NCBI GenBank assembly: GCA_016712885.1
Contig: JADJQF010000011.1
Coordinates: 310,001-374,000, forward strand
Source of the DNA: Candidatus Flexicrinis proximus
GTDB taxonomy: Bacteria > Chloroflexota > Anaerolineae > Aggregatilineales > Phototrophicaceae
Reading direction: 5' to 3'
DNA: 64,000 bases
Shown here: piece by piece, positions 1 to 8,725 of the stretch
Layout: every line of letters begins with the position of its first letter
Position numbering within the stretch: position 1 is the first letter of the stretch
Program-made: the position numbers and the translations under genes
The notes under the pieces: model-generated
What the model saw: the letters and a program-made list of their open reading frames with translations, nothing else
Told to the model about the DNA's origin: nothing
The model's database searches: none

Positions 1-1037
1 ACGCGCATGCTGGACGGGTTGAAGTGGTAGGTGTAATCCTCCATAAAGGAGGTTCCGCCGTTCAAACCGGCGCTCATCACTTTCATAGCGCGCAGAAGTG
101 CGGAGGTCTTCCAATCGCCTTCGCCGCCAAAGCCGTAGCCCTCAGCCATCAACCGCTGAACAGGCAGGCCCGGAAGCTGGACCAACCCGTGCAGGTCTTC
201 GAAGGTTGTCGTAAATGCTTTGAATTTGCCTGCCTCAAGGAAACGACGCAGCCCGATCTCAATTCGGGCGGCGTCCCGAACCGATGCATGACGCGCACCC
301 CCGGTACGCAGGTCAGCCGCGATCGCGTACTGGTCTTCGTACTCTTTCACCAGCGCAGTGATTTCCGCGTCTGAGGCCTGATTGACGAGCTTGACGAGAT
401 CGCCAACACCGTACCCGTATACCTGATAGCCCAGGCGAAGCTGCGCCTCGACCTTATCGCCCTCAGTCACGGCGACCGAGCGCATATTGTCGCCAAACCG
501 CGCAATCCGCGCGTTCCGGGAATCGTGCAGCGCGCAGGCCGCACGCGCCCATACGCCGAGCCGCTCCTGCACTTCCGGATCGCTCCAATGGCCGACCACG
601 ACCTTGCGATTCATACGCATTCGGGTGGCCATGAACCCGAACTCGCGGTCACCGTGTGCCGCCTGATTCAGGTTCATGAAGTCCATGTCGATGTCGGCCC
701 ATGGAATATCCCGGTTGTACTGCGTGTGCAGGTGCGCCAACGGTTTGCTGAGCGCCGCCAATCCGGCGATCCAATTCTTGGCCGGCGAGAAGGTGTGCAT
801 CCATACGACAACGCCCACGCAGTTGGCGCTGGAATTGGCCTCGAGACAAATCTGGTGGATTTCTTCGGGAGTCGTCAGTACCGGTTTGTATATGACTTTG
901 ACAGGCACAGCGGAGGCGGCGTTCAAGCCATTCACAATCTCTTGCGAATGGACGCCAACTTGCTGGATTGCTTCGGGGCCATACAGGTGCTGGCTTCCGG
1001 TCAGAAACCAGACCTCAAATTGCTTCAGATCGATCAT
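1..1037 (-). CDS. araA: L-arabinose isomerase, 3' end cut by window edge
   Basis: The enzyme converts L-arabinose to L-ribulose in the cytoplasm. The minus strand is open from an ATG at 1037 to the window edge, giving 345 complete codons of a family that is usually about 500 residues. The start MIDLKQFEVWFLTGSQHLYG is the conserved AraA N-terminus, and the segment GTSFMEDYTYHF close to the edge contains a conserved active-site glutamate of the family. An AAAGGA ribosome site precedes the ATG. It is the last visible gene of the arabinan locus, 24 bp after araD, and is very probably co-transcribed with it. The remaining C-terminal third lies outside the window. Confidence 0.97.
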   Translation of the reverse strand, partial: MIDLKQFEVWFLTGSQHLYGPEAIQQVGVHSQEIVNGLNAASAVPVKVIYKPVLTTPEEIHQICLEANSSANCVGVVVWMHTFSPAKNWIAGLAALSKPLAHLHTQYNRDIPWADIDMDFMNLNQAAHGDREFGFMATRMRMNRKVVVGHWSDPEVQERLGVWARAACALHDSRNARIARFGDNMRSVAVTEGDKVEAQLRLGYQVYGYGVGDLVKLVNQASDAEITALVKEYEDQYAIAADLRTGGARHASVRDAARIEIGLRRFLEAGKFKAFTTTFEDLHGLVQLPGLPVQRLMAEGYGFGGEGDWKTSALLRAMKVMSAGLNGGTSFMEDYTYHFNPSSMR

Positions 1038-1061
1038 TGCAGGCAATCCTTTCTTTGACCT

Positions 1062-1712
1062 CTATTGTCCGTAAACGTTCTGATAACGGTCATACAGCTT
1101 ATCAATGTCATGTTGGGCGATCGTGAGGGGTGTGCCCAGTTGAAGGGACGTCCAGACGATTGCGGCGTTGTCTTCGGTCATGACGGCCGCCTTAACCGCC
1201 GACTCCGCATTCTTGCCGGTGGCAAAAACGCCGTGACTCTGAAGCAGACAGGAAGGGCTGCGGCTGCCTTTTAGCGTCTGGACTACCACCTCCCCGATTT
1301 CTTCGCCGCCAATCAGCGCAAAACCGCCACAGGGAATTGGACCGCCGAATTCATCGCCCATCGCAGTCGTCAGGCAGGGGATTTCGCGTCCGTGTATGGC
1401 AAATGCAGTCGCATAGCGCGAGTGGGTGTGCACAATCCCGTTGACGTGCGGCATATGGCGATAGATGAAGCAGTGAGACGCCGTGTCGGATGAGGCTTTG
1501 TAGTTGCCCTCAATGATCTTGCCGGCTCCGTCAACAACTACCATGTTTTCCGGCCTGAGGTCAGGGAATTTGATCCCACTCGGCTTGATGACGACCCATC
1601 CACTCTCAGGATCACGCGCGCTGACGTTCCCGCTGGTCCACGCGACGAGGTTGTTCTTCGGAAGCTCCGCGTGGAGTTCACACACCATTTGCCGAAGTTC
1701 TGGTAAAAGCAT
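1062..1712 (-). CDS. araD: L-ribulose-5-phosphate 4-epimerase
   Basis: This class II aldolase-fold enzyme converts L-ribulose 5-phosphate to D-xylulose 5-phosphate, the step that admits arabinose to the pentose phosphate pathway. Visible family features are TSGNVSARD and KPSGIKF near the N-terminus, the HTHS metal-binding pair and the downstream QSHGVFATG segment. I chose the ATG at 1712 (216 aa) because GGAGG lies five bases before it; an in-frame GTG at 1733 would add seven residues. It sits between a GH127 enzyme and araA in the same orientation. L-fuculose-phosphate aldolase belongs to the same superfamily, but the araA neighbour favours AraD. Confidence 0.95.
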   Translation of the reverse strand: MLLPELRQMVCELHAELPKNNLVAWTSGNVSARDPESGWVVIKPSGIKFPDLRPENMVVVDGAGKIIEGNYKASSDTASHCFIYRHMPHVNGIVHTHSRYATAFAIHGREIPCLTTAMGDEFGGPIPCGGFALIGGEEIGEVVVQTLKGSRSPSCLLQSHGVFATGKNAESAVKAAVMTEDNAAIVWTSLQLGTPLTIAQHDIDKLYDRYQNVYGQ

Positions 1713-1760
1713 CGATGCCTCCGTAATCTTCACAGCACGTTCAGGTCACCTGCACGTACG

Positions 1761-3710
1761 CTAAATGTTGCGAATCCAGACGCGCATTTCCCCTGGTTCA
1801 CGGTTTGCCCACAAGAAGTAAGGGATGGCCCTGAACTGGAACGACGTGTGTTTGTACTGCACCTGCGACTTTGGCTGGTAGAGATCGTTGTTCCACTCAG
1901 CCGGCTCGATGCGAACCGCCTCGCCTGCGATGACGGGTATACCGCCGAACAACTGCGAAGCCGGCTCTGCATGCAGCGCGGACTGATCCGGAATTACCAC
2001 ATTGGCGAGCTGACCGCCGTTGTCGACCTGCTCCAGGCAATAGACCAGCGGACCCCGCTGTAAGGCGATTTGCCCCGCGTCTTCACGAATCTGTGGGTGG
2101 GGCGCGATCCGCTCGACGGGCATTGTCAGGTGAAGGACGACCGAGTCACCGGCTGCCCACTGACGCGCCAGAACCGCATAGCCCCTATCGAGGCTGACCT
2201 GCTGCCGCAGCCCATTAACTTCGAGTGTGCACGAATGGCACCAGCCTGGCACGCGCAGCGCCAGTTCGAAAGCGGCGGGTTGTTCCGTTTTCACGGCGAC
2301 CTGGACACGGCCATCCCAGGGATATTCGGTTTGCTGCTCGATCTGAACCACCGCGCCGCCTAACGTGAACTGCGCCGTACTCTGGTTGTAGAGGTGCACA
2401 TACAAACGGTCTGCGGTGGCAGAATACATGTATGTGCCAAGGCTGGCGACCACTCGCGCGACATTTGGCGGGCAGCATGGACAGAAGAACCACTCTTGCC
2501 GGCGGTAATACTGATTGCTGTCGGTGGCCGTCGTCGGCTTTGTCGGGTCAACGTTCGGATAGGCCGCCAGCGGGTTGGCGTAGAAGAAGCGATCCCCTTC
2601 AGCCGATACGCCGCTCAGAACGTTGTTATAGAGTGCGCGCTCCATCACATCAATATAGCGGCTGTCCGGGTCGATATGAAACAGGCGATGAGCCCAGAAC
2701 GCCAGGGAAATTCCCGCGCATGTTTCGGCATAGGCGGTCTCGTTTGGCAGATCGTAGGCGAACGTAAAGCCTTCGTTGGTCCGCGCCGGGCCTAGCCCAC
2801 CCGTAATGTACATCTGATGCTGGGTGAGATCGTCCCACAGGGTGCGCGAGAGTTCGACCAACTCCTGATCCCCGGTTTCCAGCGCGATATCGGCTATGCC
2901 GGCGTACAGATAGCAGGCGCGGACAGAATGCCCGGTTGCGGCTTTCTGGTCCCGCAGCGGCGCGTGTGCCTGACAGTAATTGTAGGTTTTTGCCCAGAAG
3001 TCACGCGGATCTTCGCCGCGGGCACGGGCCTCCTGATCGAAATAGTGGGGCTGCTGTCCACGTTCGTCAATGAAGTACTTGGACAGGTCGAGGAAACGCT
3101 GTTCTCCAGTCGCTCGGTACAATTTGACGAGCGCCATTTCGAGTTCTGGATGTCCGGGATACCCGCGTTTCTGCCCATCACGCGGGCCGAATATGGCGGC
3201 GATATGATCAACATAGCGCGTGAGCGTATCCAGCAGCGCGGTCTTGCCGGTGGCCTCGTAATAGGCCACTGCCGCCTCAGCCAGATGACCCGCATTGTAC
3301 ATTTCGTGCCAGTCGCGCAGATTGGTCCAGCGCAGGTTTGGCTCAACATCGGTGAAGTAGGTGTTGAGGTAGCCGTCGGGCAGCTGCGCTTTTTGAATGG
3401 TCCCGATAATCTCGTCCGACTTCTGTTCCAGGGCCGGATCGGGATGGGTACGGAGGCTGTAACCGACCGCCTCCAGCCACTTTGCGGTATCAGAGTCCCA
3501 GAACATGTGCACGATTTGCCGCGGTTTCCTGAGGTCGGGATTCTTGCCGATAATCCATGAGTCCAGTCGCCCGGTTTTTTCCAGCTGATTGTAGATTGCG
3601 GGAATCGTTGAACTGCGGTTTGTGGCTTGCTTCTCCCCCCAGAAACCGGTGGCGATCCGGACATGGTCCAAATCAACGGGTTTTGGTGCATTAGTCTTTA
3701 TTGTGTTCAT
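1761..3710 (-). CDS. GH127 beta-L-arabinofuranosidase-like glycoside hydrolase
   Basis: This 649-residue protein matches the GH127 (DUF1680, HypBA1-like) family, which removes beta-L-arabinofuranosyl units with a cysteine nucleophile held by zinc. The zinc/nucleophile signature is present: AYAETCAG supplies the Glu and Cys ligands, and CPCCPPN supplies the paired cysteines of which the first is the family's nucleophile. The N-terminus VDLDHVRIATGFWG is typical. The ATG at 3710 has GGAG eight bases upstream, so I prefer it to an upstream in-frame start at 3764. No signal peptide is seen, so it probably acts in the cytoplasm on imported oligosaccharides. Confidence 0.93.
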   Translation of the reverse strand: MNTIKTNAPKPVDLDHVRIATGFWGEKQATNRSSTIPAIYNQLEKTGRLDSWIIGKNPDLRKPRQIVHMFWDSDTAKWLEAVGYSLRTHPDPALEQKSDEIIGTIQKAQLPDGYLNTYFTDVEPNLRWTNLRDWHEMYNAGHLAEAAVAYYEATGKTALLDTLTRYVDHIAAIFGPRDGQKRGYPGHPELEMALVKLYRATGEQRFLDLSKYFIDERGQQPHYFDQEARARGEDPRDFWAKTYNYCQAHAPLRDQKAATGHSVRACYLYAGIADIALETGDQELVELSRTLWDDLTQHQMYITGGLGPARTNEGFTFAYDLPNETAYAETCAGISLAFWAHRLFHIDPDSRYIDVMERALYNNVLSGVSAEGDRFFYANPLAAYPNVDPTKPTTATDSNQYYRRQEWFFCPCCPPNVARVVASLGTYMYSATADRLYVHLYNQSTAQFTLGGAVVQIEQQTEYPWDGRVQVAVKTEQPAAFELALRVPGWCHSCTLEVNGLRQQVSLDRGYAVLARQWAAGDSVVLHLTMPVERIAPHPQIREDAGQIALQRGPLVYCLEQVDNGGQLANVVIPDQSALHAEPASQLFGGIPVIAGEAVRIEPAEWNNDLYQPKSQVQYKHTSFQFRAIPYFLWANREPGEMRVWIRNI

Positions 3711-3770
3711 GATGCGTACTCCACCTGGCATGAATCTGTTCCAAACAGAACCTTGACTGGCCACACGGCT

Positions 3771-5048
3771 TCAGCGCGGACTGACACGATACAGCGCCGA
3801 CGCGTGCGGTTGCAGTGAAACGCTAAAGACATCTTGAAATGAGCCCAGATCAGAACGCGCCCACAGATCCCGAATCTGACCAGAAGGTGCCGGTCCCTCT
3901 GGCCCCAAGTGGATTTCAAGGGTGGAAGGCGAGTCGCCTATGTTGAAACACGCGATGAAGCGGACCCCCTTTTCTTCGGCATCAGCCGTCCAAACAATAA
4001 GGTCGGCGTGCCGCGAATACTCGCGATTGCCACTGCTTGTCTGATTGACCGCGAGGACTTCCGGATTGGTCAGGAGGTCAATCGTTTCTGAGCTGGAGGT
4101 TGGAAGGTCGCCGCCAAACATGAGCGGGGAACGGAAGACGGACCAGAGTGTCATGAGTGTTCTCTGCTCGTCGGCTGTCAACAGACTGGCTCGATCAGAA
4201 CCCCGTTCCGCGCGAATACCAATGTGGCCGAGAGGCAGCATGTCCGCGTCGGGCCAATGGCCTGGGCCTATCTGTGGCGCCCAACGCGCGCAGAGGTCAA
4301 ATTGATCCTTCAGATCCTGCCAGCGATCCCAGAAGTCGGCTGAGATTCGCCACAGCTCGCAGTGTTTCTTGAGATGAAAGGCGTGGCGGATATCGAGGTC
4401 AACGCCGGGAGATAGACTTAAGATAATGTCGGGGCCGTAATTACGAATGGCTTCGCTGTACCCTTCGATCTCGCGGGCATGATAGGGGTCGAGCATATTG
4501 TCGGCCTTGATGTAATCGACCCCCCAATCTGAATAGAGCGCGATGATCGAGTCGATGTACTCCTGTGCGCCCGGCTTGTCCATATCGAGACCGAACATAT
4601 CGGTGTTCCACGGGCAGGGGCTGTCGGCGTTTGCGATGTCCGCCGCCCGATAAGGCGAGTTGAGGATTGGCAGGTTGCGCTTGACCGCCTGCCGGGGAAT
4701 TCCACGCATGATGTGGAGTCCGAAGCGCAGTCCCAAACGGTGGACATAGTCAGCCAGAGGCTTGAAACCCTGCGCGTGAGCGGCAGACGGAAAGCGATTG
4801 ACAGCAGGCAGGAGGCGACCGTAGTCATCCATCACCAGCGGCGCAAACGGACGATACCCGCCGGCCTGGGCATCCGGCTCATACCACTGGATATCCACGA
4901 CAACAAACTGCCAGCCGAATTTCAGCAGGTGAGCCGCCATGAAATCGGCGTTGGTTCGCACTTCTGCTTCTGTGACCGATGTGCCGAAGCAGTCCCAACT
5001 GTTCCATCCCATGGGCGGCGTTCGGGCAAGCCGATTACTTACACTCAT
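3771..5048 (-). CDS. GH27 alpha-galactosidase / beta-L-arabinopyranosidase family
   Basis: The protein (425 aa) is a GH27 retaining glycosidase. It begins RTPPMGWNSWDCFG, the family's hallmark. The nucleophile aspartate is in DYIKADNM and the acid/base aspartate in LWRISADFWDRW. The later stretch DADMLPLG is also conserved, and a small beta-sandwich end follows the barrel. GH27 contains alpha-galactosidases and also beta-L-arabinopyranosidases; the location between GH127 and arabinan genes makes the second activity attractive, but the sequence does not decide. There is no signal peptide, so it is likely cytoplasmic. It ends 61 bp before the GH127 start. Confidence 0.92.
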   Translation of the reverse strand: MSVSNRLARTPPMGWNSWDCFGTSVTEAEVRTNADFMAAHLLKFGWQFVVVDIQWYEPDAQAGGYRPFAPLVMDDYGRLLPAVNRFPSAAHAQGFKPLADYVHRLGLRFGLHIMRGIPRQAVKRNLPILNSPYRAADIANADSPCPWNTDMFGLDMDKPGAQEYIDSIIALYSDWGVDYIKADNMLDPYHAREIEGYSEAIRNYGPDIILSLSPGVDLDIRHAFHLKKHCELWRISADFWDRWQDLKDQFDLCARWAPQIGPGHWPDADMLPLGHIGIRAERGSDRASLLTADEQRTLMTLWSVFRSPLMFGGDLPTSSSETIDLLTNPEVLAVNQTSSGNREYSRHADLIVWTADAEEKGVRFIACFNIGDSPSTLEIHLGPEGPAPSGQIRDLWARSDLGSFQDVFSVSLQPHASALYRVSPR

Positions 5049-5082
5049 TGCGAAATCCGTTCGGCAATCTGATACGGGTGGG

Positions 5083-6129
5083 TCAAACCTTGATTATGAT
5101 TTTCTGAACGCCCTCGTCATAGTTAAGGTTCTTCTGGAAGGCTGCAGGCGTGTCCTGCAGCGCTACAGTCTCCGATATGAGGTCGTCCAGATCGAGAGCG
5201 CCAGATGTAGCCAGGTGGATCGCTCGCGGATAGGTATGCTTCATACGGCGGGCCATCATGATTGTCAGACCCTTGCGCCGAGCGGTGGAATGGTGCATGA
5301 ACAGACGATCGTCACCTGGGATCCCGACAAGGACCAGCCGTCCGCCCACCCGCGCCATGTCTGCCGCGAGCTGTACCGACTCATCCGCCCACGCCGCCTC
5401 AAAGACGACGTCCGCGCCGCGACCATGAGTCTCATTCAGGACCGTTTGCAGCGGATCGACCTTGTGAACGTTATAGGCCTGAGCGCCCCACTGACGCGCT
5501 TTTTCAACTCGCCAGGGGAACTTGTCAAACGCGTAGACCTCGGCTGAACCGGCCAGTTTCGCCAGCTTCAGAATCAGCATGCCGACGGGGCCGCAGCCTA
5601 TCACCGCGACGGTGTTGGCGATGCGCAGCTTGCCGAGATCGACGGCGTGAATGGCAACGCCCAGCGTTTCAAGAAGCGTACCCGCACCATCACCGACGCT
5701 TTCGGGGATCGGGAAACAATTATGGGCGTGAACGATCATGCGTTCCTGCAGGGCACCGTTGGTCGGGTAAACCCCGTAGAATGTATGGTTTGGACACAGA
5801 TTAGGATGTCCCTGTTCGCACATTTCACAGTGGTTGCAGGGGGAAGAAGGATCGACGGCGACGCGCTGGCCGATATGCAGCGGCTGGTGATTGCCGTCCA
5901 TAGCCGCGACACCTGCCTCGAGGATGGTGCCCATAAACTCGTGCCCCAGAACGAGCGGGCTGGAGAACACGGTATCTCCGATTCGACCATCCGCGTACAT
6001 GTGGAGGTCAGATCCACAAATCCCGACTGCACCGACACGCAGCAGCACATCACCTGTGCCGGGAGACCCTGGCTCGTTGATCTCTTCGATACGGACGTCA
6101 CGCGGACCATGCAGACGCGCGGATTTCAT
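5083..6129 (-). CDS. zinc-dependent medium-chain alcohol/polyol dehydrogenase
   Basis: This 348-residue MDR-superfamily enzyme has the catalytic-zinc elements GICGSDLH and GHEFMG. The structural-zinc loop carries four cysteines around PCNHCEMCEQGHPNLC. The Rossmann motif is AVIGCGPVGM. It is of the threonine/sorbitol dehydrogenase type. An AGGAG ribosome site lies six bases before the ATG. Its place between arabinan hydrolases suggests a sugar or polyol substrate, such as an oxidised or reduced pentose, but nothing in the sequence fixes this. It is in the same operon-like run as its neighbours, with short gaps of 9 and 34 bp. Confidence 0.9.
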   Translation of the reverse strand: MKSARLHGPRDVRIEEINEPGSPGTGDVLLRVGAVGICGSDLHMYADGRIGDTVFSSPLVLGHEFMGTILEAGVAAMDGNHQPLHIGQRVAVDPSSPCNHCEMCEQGHPNLCPNHTFYGVYPTNGALQERMIVHAHNCFPIPESVGDGAGTLLETLGVAIHAVDLGKLRIANTVAVIGCGPVGMLILKLAKLAGSAEVYAFDKFPWRVEKARQWGAQAYNVHKVDPLQTVLNETHGRGADVVFEAAWADESVQLAADMARVGGRLVLVGIPGDDRLFMHHSTARRKGLTIMMARRMKHTYPRAIHLATSGALDLDDLISETVALQDTPAAFQKNLNYDEGVQKIIIKV

Positions 6130-6138
6130 GATCTTCTC

Positions 6139-7188
6139 CTAAGGCTGACCCTGTTGCAGCGACGGCCAGCCATCATTATCCCATGTGAGCGGTGCGATTC
6201 TCAGTGTAGAGATGCCCAGGTTATCCGCGTCGTAGGCGTGGTAAACAATGTAGTCGACACCGCCCTCGCTCAGGATCGCGTTGTGCCCCGGCCCTTTCCA
6301 GCGATCGGTGGGGAACGTAACCTGAGTGCCGCCACCACGAAGCATTTCGACGCCGTCGCGGTCGGCATAAGGACCGGTAATCGTCTCGGACCGACCGACA
6401 CGCACATTATAGGTGCTGTTAGCCCCCTGGCAGCAGAAGTCGAACGATACGAACAGGTAGTAGAAATCCCCTCGCTTCACAATGAAGGGAGCTTCGACCG
6501 ACCCTGAGTTTACGCTGCGCTGCGCGAGGTTATAGACCGTATCGTCTTCAGAGGACAATTTGCCGGTTTCGAAGTCCAACCGGCGCATCTTGATACCCGA
6601 CCAGAAGCTGCCGAAGACCAGCCAGGGGACGTTGTCATCGTCCAGAATCAGGTTGGGGTCGATGGCGTTGTAGTTCTCGGCGCCGGTGGTCTCTACAACC
6701 AGCCCCTGGTCGACCCACTTGAAATCATCAGAGTCGAAGTTCAGTGACTTGTTAGTCGCCAGCCCGATCACAGAGCGGTTACTGCCGAAGGTCGAGACGG
6801 AATAGTAGAGGTGGAACAGGCCATTGTAGAACGAGATATCCGGGGCCCACATATTGGTTGCGCCAGGTATCTTCTCAAGGGCCCACGCCGGTACCCGCGA
6901 GAAGACGTTGGCAGGAAACGTGAAGTCCCAATCGAGCATGTCCGGCGAGCGGCGAGAGGCGAGCCCGCTGCCCGTGCAGAACGAATAGAAAGTATCGCCG
7001 TCCTTGATGATGACCGGGTCATGTACCTGCCGAATTGTGCCCGTCAGATTCAGATGCATGTCCTGCTCCGTAGGAGTCTCGGCCGGTGTGGACTGCGCGG
7101 CTGCCGGCAAGCCCATCGAGAGTCCGACTCCCGCACCAATTACAGCGCCTGAACGAAGAAACTGCCTGCGAGTGAACTGGTTTGACAC
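6139..7188 (-). CDS. exported GH43 arabinan endo-1,5-alpha-L-arabinosidase
   Basis: The protein (349 aa) starts with a TAT signal (TRRQFLRSGAVIGAG) ending near PAAAQS, so it is exported folded. The five-bladed GH43 domain shows the three acidic residues of the family: base Asp in VHDPVIIKDG, the second Asp in MWAPDISFYNG, and acid Glu in GSVEAPFIV. Length and architecture (single catalytic domain) fit endo-arabinanases that cut the alpha-1,5 backbone. The start is GTG at 7188 with AAAGGA upstream. It is 21 bp downstream of a second GH43 gene, and the pair probably attacks the same polymer. Confidence 0.92.
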   Translation of the reverse strand: MSNQFTRRQFLRSGAVIGAGVGLSMGLPAAAQSTPAETPTEQDMHLNLTGTIRQVHDPVIIKDGDTFYSFCTGSGLASRRSPDMLDWDFTFPANVFSRVPAWALEKIPGATNMWAPDISFYNGLFHLYYSVSTFGSNRSVIGLATNKSLNFDSDDFKWVDQGLVVETTGAENYNAIDPNLILDDDNVPWLVFGSFWSGIKMRRLDFETGKLSSEDDTVYNLAQRSVNSGSVEAPFIVKRGDFYYLFVSFDFCCQGANSTYNVRVGRSETITGPYADRDGVEMLRGGGTQVTFPTDRWKGPGHNAILSEGGVDYIVYHAYDADNLGISTLRIAPLTWDNDGWPSLQQGQP

Positions 7189-7209
7189 GGTTATTTTCCT
7201 TTGTATCGC

Positions 7210-8715
7210 TTAACGTGTTTCCAGAAAAGTGGCATCTTCCAGGGCCACGCGGGAGGAAGACTCTGTAGGCGCGAAAAGTGCCGTCACGCCAAACATCCGG
7301 CCGATATAGCGACCCGGCGCGTTGTATGACTCCAGTGAGATCCACGTTTCGTCGGCCAATCCTGGACGGATCATCCAGGTGGCATCGCCGACATAGTCAG
7401 GGCTGCCGTCGTCTGGGCTGAACACGACACTGTTGCCTTGATGACGCAGATAGTAGCCCGGAAGCGTGATCGACATCAGCGAAATGCCGGTGGGATCAGC
7501 CAGGCCCGGGACGACGTAGAACTGCGCTTCCGGGATTAAGTCGATCATAACCTCGACGGCGGCCACACGATCAACGCGGCGAAGAAATGCGCTCTCGTAG
7601 GCGAAGGATCTTAGGCTGATGACATCGATCTGTTCAAACTCCGGAATGGGATCGACACCAAGATCACCGGAGGGCGCGGCAATTTCCTCTGTGGTCGCCA
7701 CAGGCGTCCCGAGGTTAGGTGTACCGTCTTCATTCCAGGAGAAACGCTGGACGCGGGTGGTACGGCGATCATCGCAGCCCGCTTCAGCCGTGCTGTTGGC
7801 GTGATAAACGATCCAGTTTTCGGTGCCGTCCGGCGAACGGAAGAATCCGTTGTGGGCCGGGCCAAAGACCCCGTTTTCATCCGACCGCTCGAAGATGGGT
7901 TCCGGGCTCTTGACCCATGAGTCGGGACTCAGGGGATCGCCGCCGTTAAAGGTCAGCAGCCCGAGCGCATAATCCGGCCCTGCACAGAAGCTGGCCGAGT
8001 AAACGATAAAGGTGTCATCCTCGTGCTGCAGCGCGACGGGACCCTCGTTGACGTTCAGTCTGCGCCGCTCCCATTCAAGTTCGGGCCGGGAGATCATCAC
8101 GCGCGGGCCGCTAATCGTCCACGGGTCGCTCATCGGCGCGATGAACAGCGACTGCTCATCGGCCACCCACGACGAGAACAGGAAATACATCTTCTCGTTG
8201 AGCAGCAGGATGCTGCCATCGATTGCCCAGACATCCGTGCCTGCGTCGAAGATACGCGCCTTATAGGTGTACGGCCCCATAGGATCGGTGCCGGCGCTTT
8301 CCAGGACGTGGGTATGCTGGTTATCCAGCGTGTCGATGGTTCCCGCCGAATAGTAGTAGTACCAGCGTGGCCCATCCGGCCCGTCCAGCAAGTGAAACTC
8401 CGGCGCCCACATGTTACAACAGCGGGAGGGTTCGGTCTCTGAATAGATGAGGACTGGCAGGGCGGATTTCAACCCTGCCAGTGTTGGTGACTTCCGCATC
8501 AGAAGTTCAGAAGCCCCTGTAGTGGCCGTGAGGTAGTAGTTCCCCTCATAGTAGGTCAGCCACGGATCCGCACCACTGCGCGGGTTAAGCGGATTGCGCA
8601 AAACCCCTGGCTGCCCCTGCTCTGACTGTGCCCAAACTGTTCCGATGACCGCTGTCAGACTCAGGATTACGCAGAGGAGTCTGACGGGCAGCTGCAGCTT
8701 TCCGAGGTTCTTCAT
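7210..8715 (-). CDS. secreted GH43 arabinofuranosidase with C-terminal AbfB-like domain
   Basis: From the ATG at 8715 the protein has 501 residues and a Sec signal (MKNLGKLQLPVRLLCVILSL, cut probably after VWAQ). The GH43 propeller follows, with the base Asp in PRSGADPWLTYYEG, an acidic residue in NMWAPEFHL (Glu in place of the usual Asp) and the acid Glu in NVNEGPVAL. The last ~140 residues, with repeated RVAAVEV/YYLRHQGN/ATWMIRPGL patterns, resemble the AbfB arabinose-binding trefoil (CBM42). The ORF is open 354 bases further upstream, inside the GH51 gene, but the signal peptide fixes the start. It would debranch arabinan outside the cell. Confidence 0.9.
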   Translation of the reverse strand: MKNLGKLQLPVRLLCVILSLTAVIGTVWAQSEQGQPGVLRNPLNPRSGADPWLTYYEGNYYLTATTGASELLMRKSPTLAGLKSALPVLIYSETEPSRCCNMWAPEFHLLDGPDGPRWYYYYSAGTIDTLDNQHTHVLESAGTDPMGPYTYKARIFDAGTDVWAIDGSILLLNEKMYFLFSSWVADEQSLFIAPMSDPWTISGPRVMISRPELEWERRRLNVNEGPVALQHEDDTFIVYSASFCAGPDYALGLLTFNGGDPLSPDSWVKSPEPIFERSDENGVFGPAHNGFFRSPDGTENWIVYHANSTAEAGCDDRRTTRVQRFSWNEDGTPNLGTPVATTEEIAAPSGDLGVDPIPEFEQIDVISLRSFAYESAFLRRVDRVAAVEVMIDLIPEAQFYVVPGLADPTGISLMSITLPGYYLRHQGNSVVFSPDDGSPDYVGDATWMIRPGLADETWISLESYNAPGRYIGRMFGVTALFAPTESSSRVALEDATFLETR

Positions 8716-8725
8716 TTTGGAAACC